Positions 60,601 through 64,000 of a stretch of DNA of 64,000 bases are shown in pieces. Where the stretch lies: contig NC_087261.1 in assembly GCF_037042905.1 (NCBI RefSeq), positions 21,048,617-21,112,616 on the forward strand, in the 5' to 3' direction. Position 1 is the stretch's first letter; each line of letters opens with the position of its first letter. The position numbers and the translations under genes are program-made. This stretch comes from Lytechinus pictus. Its lineage: Eukaryota > Echinodermata > Echinoidea > Temnopleuroida > Toxopneustidae. The notes under the pieces are model-generated. The model saw only the letters and a list, made by a program, of their open reading frames with translations. It did not search any database and was not told the DNA's origin.

Positions 60601-63200
60601 CTCTCTCAAAAGTTTTAATAATTATTTGTGTTTCCTCTTCCGTTGTTATGTTTTCTCTAACTCATCTACTTGCACTTTGCACCCAAGAGAGTGTCGCCCA
60701 GTGTAAGGGTCCATTGACAATCCCGTTATTATCATTATTATATACAAACCTGCTGCCAATAGCTTAATTTGTGAGCCCATGGCCGTAAGTAGAATTTTTT
60801 TCCGGGGGGGGGGGGGGCAAGATGCGTAATAAAGTTGAAGAAACTCGAAAACGAGGAAACAAAACGACCAAGCTTGTCATAGTCTACAATGTAATTGAAA
60901 ACAAAATTGTACACACTTTTGGTTGATTTTGTGATTTTTTTCCCCAGTTCATTTGTAAGTTTTCAAAATTTCTAGGGGAAACTGCTCCCCCCCCCCCCCC
61001 GCGCGTACGGTCATGTGTGTGTCTGCGTGGTATTAGGTGATGCGTTTGGCGTGGATCCAAACTACCAGCGAGATAATCGAAAATAGAAATCATATCTTAA
61101 ACAAGTAAATAAAACGATTGCCAAGATAGTGGAAATATAATCGCGTCTGAAGTTTGCTTACTACTTTCTACCAGACGAGTGACTTACTACCGGTATTAAA
61201 TTCGAGGCGTGTTTTGTTGAAGGAGTACTTTCGAAGGGCGGTGTTCATAAAATAATAATACAGTATTCTACAAAGCAACTATATCTCCATTTCCATCTCG
61301 CATTTTATATTACAGTCTCATTCTTACTTTATCCTTTTTTTCATTAAATTGATTGATTTATATTTATCTAATTATTTACATATTAATTAATCCTACTCTA
61401 TCCATTCATTTTTGTGTTGGATCAATTCTTGACTCAATGACTACCACTATCAAAGTTGTTATTTATCATAAACATTTGCTTGCTGTTCTTCGAAAAATTG
61501 ATTTATGATCCTTCATCCCAAAATCCCAATTACCATTGATATACGCATGACTGTACACTCTAAATTACAGGGATTTAAAATAAGTCTAGATGGATTGTAG
61601 TTAGGGACCAATCGATTTCTGGATTTTGTTTTAATCCTAAAGACTTAAATTTAAATCTCAAATGATTTAAATTTAAATTAAATTTAAATCTTTCGAGATT
61701 TAAAAAAGGAATCTGAAGGATTCAATTAAATCCGGAATTCGATTGGTCCCTAACTACAGTCCATGTGGACTAATTTTAAATCCCTGTAATTTAGAGTGTA
61801 TGCATGGTATGAATTGGTGGTTCTTATCTACCCCCCCCCCCTCCCGAGCAGCTACGCAGTGCAATAGGTAACACGCAATGTAAACATGGACTGTATTTAC
61901 ATGGTGCAACAGTTTTAGACAAAACTAATCAATAAAATAAAGTGACGCGAGTTAGTCAAAATCATTTCTTCGGTTCAATATCCTGTCAGATTCGATATGA
62001 AAAAAAAATCAAATAAAATCAACCACTCATTTACGGACATTTTTATGAAAAAACAAGATACCAAACAAGTGATTTGCAAACACAATATAATAATAATTGG
62101 GGATGGGGGTGGCTCACCCAGATTGTGTCAGTGTATATACACCAAAAGGTTCAAGAGTTTAGTAAATAAAGAGACATTCTATATCTCCTTTTTTATGACT
62201 TAAGTGTCGCCGATGGCAGCGGGAAGATCAATGAATTACACATTATCTTTAGTCTGACTGCTTCAAATTGAAGTGCAGAACACAAACATGAACTTCTTCT
62301 TTTTTTTCTTTTCGGTTTTGTGTTTTCTCCCTCATATTATCGATAGACTTTAATTCATTGTTTGATTGATTTGTTTCTTTTGTCTTGGAAACAGAATAAA
62401 CTCAAAAATTCAAAAAGACTCGTCGTCGCACATTGAGAGCATATCGGTCATGACCGTCGCGGTATTGGCAAAATAAAATGAATATTATATTTATGATTCT
62501 GTGCACACAAGGCATAAAAATACAAATATATATATATACATATATTTATATCTGCCCTTTTTCCAAAGGGCAGATAGCTCTGGGGAACCTTGATTTAAGC
62601 TACGCCTACCATCGTTCTCTTCATCCATTTCTTTCACAAAATATGTTTATAAAAGAGTTGCCAAAGCTGTTGTACATTTATAATTTCACACATTTGTATA
62701 CTTTCTCCCATACGTGTACTGTATCAAAGCAATAGCTTTGATCCAGCTGAGGCATGGCGGCTTGTCATTGTTCAAAACCCACCTACACCTGACAAAGGAA
62801 ATTATAATTGGTATAGTGTCGAAAATCTGTCTATCTGACGGTCAATCGGATCGGGGTCGCCCTAGCCACTAACCCGTCTCTGTGGTCTAGTGGTTAAGGC
62901 ACCGGTGTTCAAAGCTGGGAGCCCGGGTTCGATTCCCGGCAGAGACATTTTTTCGGCATTGCCAATTTTTCCAAAGGGCAGATAGCTCTGGGGAACCTTG
63001 ATTTAAGCTACGCCTACCATTGTTCTCTTCATCCATTTCTTTCACAAAATATGTATATAAAAAAAGTTGCCAAAGCTGTTGTACATTTATAATTTCACAC
63101 CATATATATAAACAAATATATATATATATCTTACCGTCTGAAGAACAAATGTTAGCATGCCACACACTCTCACCACCCTGTTGAACCGCCTTTCCAAGTA
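32612..63200 (-). CDS. SLC5-family sodium-coupled transporter (SMCT/SMVT-like), 5'-partial, 13 exons seen
   Basis: A plasma-membrane symporter that would use the sodium gradient to import small organic anions or vitamins. Exons in transcript order: 63200-63135, 58492-58441, 57792-57725, 55164-55010, 43914-43774, 42309-42091, 41709-41597, 41211-41144, 38237-38151, 37359-37139, 36598-36498, 35893-35766, 32746-32612. All have GT-AG borders and phases match at every joint, giving 517 codons plus stop. Family marks: [68 protein letters not shown]-like [28 protein letters not shown] (sodium-site helix), [15 protein letters not shown] large loop in exon 37359-37139 has sequons NFT, NTT and NAT. SMCT proteins run about 610 residues, so roughly 110 N-terminal residues lie past base 64000. 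Close relatives (SLC5A5, A6, A8, A12) cannot be told apart here. Confidence 0.93.
33229..33390. mobile_element. Foldback family 3 element, uninterrupted
   Basis: GGGTTTCATGAATAAAGC ... GTTGATGAAACGCTGCCC arms with TATCCGACAG inside. It lacks the insert found in the copy at 29947-30231. Confidence 0.65.
33440..33997. mobile_element. GC-tipped foldback element with internal degenerate repeats
   Basis: CCCGGGGGGGCCACTTACAT at the left and AAGTGCCCCCCCC...CCGGG at the right are inverted, followed inward by ATACCATGCGCGACCA / TGGTCGCGCATGGGAT. Inside, GTGTTTAGGGT-type motifs repeat, and a perfect 20-bp palindrome CACGTTACGTACGTAACGTG sits at 33524-33543. Confidence 0.7.
34431..34645. mobile_element. 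TTAA-starting MITE fragment (family 6)
   Basis: Starts TTAAAGGGATGGTCCAGG in the same style as the other TTAA families, but the matching right end is missing. Confidence 0.5.
34670..34789 (+). mobile_element. SINE 3' fragment
   Basis: GGCGCTATATAAATGCC followed by (ATT)n is the same tail as in the SINE at 46067-46374. The tRNA head is missing. Confidence 0.6.
35208..35750. repeat. Inverted tandem array of TTCGGA/ACGAAC units
   Basis: Left half (to about 35407) repeats ATTCCGAAGGTTCGT...CGAAAACGAAATGAGG. The right half carries the same unit in reverse complement, AACGAACCTTATTTCGTTTTCGG, about 48 bp per unit. The two halves make one large palindrome centred near 35407. The open frame 35412-35603 with a 16-residue repeat is a product of the unit length. 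Confidence 0.85.
35766..35893 (-). CDS. SLC5 penultimate exon
   Basis: Phase 1 in, phase 0 out; acceptor ATTGTAG, donor GAG|GTATGT. Encodes [17 protein letters not shown] and a Cys-rich cytoplasmic segment ending NYQPPE. If the donor were not used, nine more codons including a stop (35741-35739) would follow, giving a tail without the PDZ motif. The inverted array begins 16 bases away. Confidence 0.9.
36287..36352 (-). mobile_element. tRNA-like SINE head fragment in SLC5 intron
   Basis: Minus strand: TGGCTCAATTTGTAGAGCC (A-box-like) and GGTTGGTATTTTAACCC (degenerate B-box region). Confidence 0.45.
37668..37711. repeat. Poly-G and poly-C runs
   Basis: A G run then a C run separated by 14 bases, able to form a hairpin or G-quadruplex. 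More C runs at 37948-37967 and 38106-38115 and a G run at 37829-37837 lie in the same intron. Confidence 0.85.
38240..39183. other. SLC5 intron sequence, nothing recognised
   Basis: AT-rich; no repeat or exon recognised before the direct repeat at 39184. Confidence 0.4.
39184..39229 (+). repeat. 45-bp direct repeat, left copy
   Basis: GATTTTGGAATGCGCTGAAGG ... GGTACCTCGCGACA; nearly identical to 40899-40942. The two copies bracket the AACTGG arrays and the chromodomain fragment. Confidence 0.75.
39310..39738. repeat. AACTGGAACCAGTTGG palindromic array, left block
   Basis: Repeated units built from AACTGGAA, CCAGTTGG and GGTAACTGGAAAT, many of them short palindromes. It pairs with the block at 40130-40405 across about 390 bp of ordinary AT-rich DNA. 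Confidence 0.85.
40130..40405. repeat. AACTGGAACCAATTGG palindromic array, right block
   Basis: Same motif set as 39310-39738, with AATTGG predominating. The block runs straight into the chromodomain-coding sequence. Confidence 0.85.
40388..40702 (+). pseudogene. Orphan chromodomain fragment, transposon-derived
   Basis: The open frame ends at TAA 40700-40702 and has no ATG; its 5' end dissolves into the array. [24 protein letters not shown] and [13 protein letters not shown] form a chromodomain, a chromatin-reading module with the aromatic positions present. It is followed by a basic end KSRRR. Such C-terminal chromodomains occur at the end of integrases of Ty3/Gypsy chromoviruses, which is the likeliest source. 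It lies antisense in an SLC5 intron. Alternatives are a host HP1/CBX-like retrocopy or a domesticated exon; I see no splice acceptor to support the latter. Confidence 0.7.
40899..40942 (+). repeat. 45-bp direct repeat, right copy
   Basis: GATTTTGGAAAGCTGAAGG ... GGTACCTCGCGACA, matching 39184-39229 in the same orientation. Confidence 0.75.
42508..42546. repeat. Poly-T then poly-G run
   Basis: About 26 T followed by about 13 G in the SLC5 intron. Confidence 0.8.
42612..42994 (-). mobile_element. LINE 3' end (jockey/CR1-like) with SINE-like tail
   Basis: Minus strand encodes [20 protein letters not shown] followed by [10 protein letters not shown], the C-terminal signature of many jockey/CR1/L2-type reverse transcriptase ORFs. 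The 3' end reads GGCGCTATACAAGAACCC and a (CAT)n tail at 42617-42643. The 5' side is cut by the MITE at 42995. Confidence 0.75.
42995..43217. mobile_element. TA-flanked foldback MITE, 223 bp
   Basis: CACTCTAAAATCGAATCAGT ... GACTGATTTGTTTTAAGAGTG with TA on both sides (42993-42994 and 43218-43219). GTCAGCTGGGTG / CACCCAGCTGAC arms lie inside. Inserted into or next to the LINE fragment. Confidence 0.8.
43560..43725. repeat. AATGAT microsatellite
   Basis: Imperfect ATA/ATG triplets just downstream of SLC5 exon 43914-43774 in transcript sense. The frames encoding poly-Ile/Met or poly-Leu/Ser are artefacts. Confidence 0.9.
44020..46066. mobile_element. 2.05-kb non-autonomous DNA transposon candidate
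   Basis: Left end CACAGTGGGCCAGGAGAG..., continuing to AGTGCGCCAAAAC. The right end is the matching complement GTTTTGGCGCACTTTG...GGCCCACTGTG. CGCCG occurs directly outside both ends (44015-44019 and 46067-46071) as a 5-bp target duplication. No transposase was recognised inside. A G run lies at 44675-44685. Confidence 0.65.
46067..46374 (+). mobile_element. tRNA-derived SINE, full length
   Basis: The head has TGGTGTAGCGGTTCTGACT (A-box-like), TTGTAATC at the anticodon position and GTGTTCGAATCCC (B-box-like). The body has CACCCAGGTGCTAATTGGG and the tail GCGCTATATAAATGCC plus (ATT)n. The first bases coincide with the target duplication of the element at 44020-46066, which therefore landed in this head. 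Confidence 0.8.
46395..46730. repeat. (GATT)n microsatellite
   Basis: Imperfect GATT repeats at the 3' end of the LINE that follows on the minus strand. A short GATT/GATC stretch reappears beyond the LINE's 5' end at 47983-48006. Confidence 0.9.
46735..47982 (-). mobile_element. 5'-truncated LINE, C-terminal part of ORF2
   Basis: An intact minus-strand frame from 47939 to 47217 (240 codons) contains [20 protein letters not shown] and [18 protein letters not shown] followed by a Trp. This is the zinc-binding C-terminal block (C-x2-C...H-x4-C) of L1-type reverse transcriptase ORFs. A 3' UTR of about 480 bp includes a G run. The frame is open, suggesting a fairly recent insertion. The (GATT)n on both sides is either its target or its tail. 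Confidence 0.8.
48003..48112 (+). tRNA. tRNA-like sequence with 38-bp internal tandem duplication (pseudogene)
   Basis: GTGGCCGAGTGGTCTAAGGC is a Ser/Leu-type A box and GGTTCGATCCC at 48089-48099 an exact B box, with a GGCCGCGGCACC-type end. The segment 48014-48051 is repeated at 48052-48089 with one mismatch, which doubles the D-stem/anticodon part. The duplication prevents a normal cloverleaf, and the 5' acceptor pairs poorly with the 3' side. It could still bind transcription factor IIIC. Confidence 0.65.
48113..49167. other. No gene recognised
   Basis: SLC5 intron. Weak inverted symmetry around 48710-48890 (CCAACTGTTGGTAAA / ACCAATAGTTGG) suggests an old foldback element. No exon was recognised. 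Confidence 0.35.
49168..49540. mobile_element. Imperfect foldback element
   Basis: GGTGGTATTCTGGAACACTGTCA at the left against GACAATGTTCAGAATACGGCC at the right, with TTTGTCAT / ATGACAA and CTCCGAGATGTGACA-type inner repeats. Confidence 0.5.
49625..49762 (+). mobile_element. tRNA-derived SINE head
   Basis: TGGTCCAGTGGTTAGAGCAG (A box) and GAGTGCGAATCCCCG (degenerate B box), then a short body. It is cut off by the TTAA element that starts at 49763. Confidence 0.65.
49763..50368. mobile_element. TTAA-bounded MITE, family 5, copy 1
   Basis: TTAAAGGTCAAGTCCACCCC ... GGGTGGACTTGTCCTTTAA, 606 bp. Inner symmetry includes ATGTAAAATAAGAAAGTTATG / CATAACTTTCTTATTTTACAT. No coding content. Confidence 0.8.
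50400..51411. other. No gene recognised
   Basis: AT-rich intron sequence with a G run at 50539-50547. Confidence 0.4.
51412..51995. mobile_element. TTAA-bounded MITE, family 5, copy 2
   Basis: TTAAAGACCAAATCCACCTC ... GGGGTGAACTTGTCCTTTAA, 584 bp. Collinear with 49763-50368 in the same orientation but more diverged. Confidence 0.78.
52000..55005. other. No gene recognised in 3 kb of SLC5 intron
   Basis: Apart from a G run at 52139-52148 I see only AT-rich single-copy-looking DNA. Open frames at 52162-52509 and 52606-52830 show no family resemblance. Confidence 0.4.
55222..56234 (-). mobile_element. Tc1/mariner-type transposon relic with long inverted repeats
   Basis: CACTCGGCAAAAAAAGTTCT at the left and AGAACTTTTTTTGCCGAGTG at the right are perfect inverted ends. 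TA lies on both sides (55220-55221 and 56235-56236), and the arms extend over 200 bp. On the minus strand at 55888-55795 the frame [20 protein letters not shown] continuing [11 protein letters not shown] is the N-terminal helix-turn-helix of a Tc1-type transposase. The DDE catalytic part is gone. A 75-bp direct duplication (55365-55439 / 55440-55514) lies in the left arm. It is 1,013 bp and non-functional. Confidence 0.8.
56398..56546. mobile_element. Near-perfect hairpin element, 149 bp
   Basis: TAATACCTCGGTCACATTTG ... CAAATGTGACCGATGTATTA, with inner ACGGCGAGTCGAAAACAGCC / GGCTGTTTTCGACTCGCCGT. The right arm has 8-10 extra bases. It abuts retroelement coding sequence. Confidence 0.8.
56547..57356 (+). 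mobile_element. LTR retrotransposon 3' end: C-terminal ORF, PPT and LTR
   Basis: The frame from 56547 to TGA near 56661 ends [20 protein letters not shown], the basic tail style of Ty3/Gypsy Pol ends. A polypurine tract AAGGGGAGAA at 57077-57086 precedes TGTTGTGTATACAATC, a typical LTR start. A plausible end is ACAACA at 57356, giving an LTR of about 270 bp. The 5' part is absent and no second LTR is visible, so the element is truncated. The family call is from motif style only. Confidence 0.6.
57800..58435. other. SLC5 intron, nothing recognised
   Basis: AT-rich with a short A run at 58388-58400. Confidence 0.4.
58675..58790. repeat. CGG/ACG-rich dispersed repeat
   Basis: TCTCGCCTGCATAGCAGAGC followed by GACGGCGGCGGCG and CAACATCAA. 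The style is familiar from echinoderm genomic repeats. The poly-Arg frame is not a gene. Confidence 0.4.
59150..59400. repeat. Dispersed repeat related to 21370-21480
   Basis: CAGGGGGTGCTG occurs twice, with CACGCAGCAACCCC and GCACCCCCAGCACCCCC. Partly self-complementary and non-coding. Confidence 0.45.
59550..61555. other. SLC5 intron, nothing beyond G/C runs
   Basis: G runs at 60140-60156, 60411-60423 and 60805-60817 and a C run at 60987-61000. No exon, RNA or repeat was recognised otherwise. Confidence 0.4.
61556..61798. mobile_element. TA-flanked foldback MITE, 243 bp
   Basis: CACTCTAAATTACAGGGATT ... AATCCCTGTAATTTAGAGTG with TA on both sides (61554-61555 and 61799-61800). ATTTAAATTTAAAT symmetry lies at the centre. 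Same class as 42995-43217. Confidence 0.85.
62562..62690 (+). mobile_element. SINE body, headless copy
   Basis: CCAAAGGGCAGATAGCTCTG through ATTTATAATTTCACAC is repeated almost exactly at 62971-63103. An AT/TATA microsatellite precedes it. Confidence 0.75.
62876..62946 (+). tRNA. tRNA-like cloverleaf, anticodon TCA, heading a SINE-like unit
   Basis: The 71-nt sequence folds by eye into a standard cloverleaf. The acceptor is GTCTCTG paired with CAGAGAC (7 of 7). The D stem is GTCT/AGGC, the anticodon stem CCGGT/GCTGG (two wobbles) and the T stem CCGGG/CCCGG with loop TTCGATT. The anticodon loop GTTCAAA puts TCA at 34-36, which would read UGA. The A and B boxes are intact. There is no encoded CCA, as in eukaryotes. 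It is not a selenocysteine tRNA, which is about 90 nt. Because a repeated body follows at 62971, this is more likely a well-preserved SINE head than a working suppressor. Confidence 0.6.
62947..63103 (+). mobile_element. SINE body attached to the tRNA-like head
   Basis: After the tRNA-like part, TTTTTTCGGCATTGCC and then the same 130-bp body as at 62562-62690, ending in an AT-rich microsatellite. The order head-body next to body alone suggests two insertions or a local duplication. Confidence 0.7.
63135..63200 (-). CDS. SLC5 exon, most 5' one in the window
   Basis: A 22-codon phase 0-0 exon, acceptor TTTTTACAG and donor ACG|GTAAGA. Encodes [20 protein letters not shown], the start of the fourth-helix region after the family's S-A-Y-E motif. 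Upstream exons are outside the window. Confidence 0.9.
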
Positions 63201-63432
63201 CTGTAAAAAGAAACAAATAAAAAAATACATAAATGAAGATTAATCTTTTTAGAAACGAAAATCTAGAGCATAATAAAATGTTCACTGAAAAAAAAAATGT
63301 AGAGTTCAATTTAAATCGGTTTTTAAATCAAAACTATGGTGGTATGCAGCGGCAGACAAATTCAAGAATATTTCCATGTGAAAACACAAAAAAAATGTTT
63401 TCAGGCGTGAGAAACAGAATGAATACCACGTA

Positions 63433-63671
63433 CACAGCAAAAGCTGCAGTGTTAACCGGTGTACATAGAGGACCACACCAGTTATGTTACACCGGTGTTA
63501 AATTGACAGTGTTAGTTTAGCACATACATGTGTTATTGCAACACCTTTGGTTGTTACACGTACACTCTTTGGTGTTATATTCAATCTCTAGGGTGTAATT
63601 TTAACACCAGAGGGTGTGGTCCTCTATTAACACCCACTGGTGTCAGTTTTAACACCACAGTTTTTACAGTG
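63433..63671. mobile_element. TA-flanked foldback MITE, 239 bp
   Basis: CACAGCAAAAGCTGCAGTG ... CACAGTTTTTACAGTG with TA on both sides (63431-63432 and 63672-63673). GGTGTTA / TAACACC motifs repeat through both arms. Confidence 0.75.
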
Positions 63672-64000
63672 TAAGCATGGGCCTACATGCCTGACACGAA
63701 CAATATAGGTCTATAAAATTCACAATTATAGTAATTATTAGAATATGTATTGCACAATTGATAAATTGTAAAATGAGATTTCGATAGAAGTCAGAGTTCG
63801 TTAGTTGTGTGATATTTTCCTATTAATGTTCTTAGTTTCATGTGGTCGTTACAATCTGAATTTATTCCCATGGTAAACATGGTCAATGAAACTTTTAAAT
63901 TTAATTATTTTCATCTTATTTTACTTTGGTTTGTTTGTTTGTTTGTTTTGTTTTTGTGTGCGCGTGTGTGTGTGTGTGTGTCTTTTGCAGCAACGAGACT
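63672..64000. other. No gene recognised to window end
   Basis: AT-rich sequence, then GTTT repeats and a (GT)n run at 63959-63980. Confidence 0.5.

Noticed and set aside
62876..62946. Selenocysteine tRNA
   Set aside because: The anticodon is TCA, but tRNA-Sec has a long acceptor/T arm and extra arm totalling about 90 nt; this one is 71 nt with a 7-bp acceptor.

Overview
This is an animal genome, almost certainly a sea urchin (echinoid). Genes are split by GT-AG introns. The actin introns fall at positions I recall from echinoid actins. The spaces between exons are packed with tRNA-derived SINEs, foldback MITEs, long homopolymer G/C runs and trinucleotide microsatellites, a mix I associate with echinoid genomes. 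There are no operons, prokaryotic signals or CRISPR arrays. All exon joints below were worked out by hand from splice sites, reading phase and family resemblance; no search was run.

Layout. (1) 1-3998: a CTA microsatellite behind a hairpin, one foldback element and one SINE. (2) 3999-8560, + strand: a complete but divergent actin gene of 378 codons in 4 coding exons, with a CArG box and TATA box far upstream and a probable 5'-UTR intron. (3) 13016-26828, + strand: a mosaic secreted-protein gene in 10 exons. It encodes a signal-like segment, a Cys-rich (possibly Frizzled-like) module, an EGF module, an SRCR-like module and two F5/8-type-C (discoidin) modules, then a stop. Nearly all inter-module introns are phase 1, as expected for exon shuffling. 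(4) 26830-32600: repeats only. (5) 63200-32612, - strand: at least 13 exons of an SLC5-family sodium-coupled transporter (SMCT/SMVT-like). It covers about 517 C-terminal residues; the 5' exons lie beyond base 64000. Its last exon encodes a 44-residue acidic tail ending in Thr-Lys-Leu, a class I PDZ-ligand pattern.

The transporter introns hold most of the striking non-genic structure. These include a 0.5-kb inverted tandem array abutting an exon, a palindromic AACTGG array next to an orphan chromodomain fragment, and a 2-kb DNA-transposon candidate with a 5-bp target duplication in a SINE head. They also hold two LINE 3' ends, a Tc1-type relic with TA duplications, the 3' end of an LTR retrotransposon, a tRNA-like sequence carrying a 38-bp internal duplication, and a 71-nt cloverleaf with a UCA anticodon. 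The three genes show no sign of acting together: they are a cytoskeletal protein, a secreted recognition or adhesion protein, and a membrane transporter.
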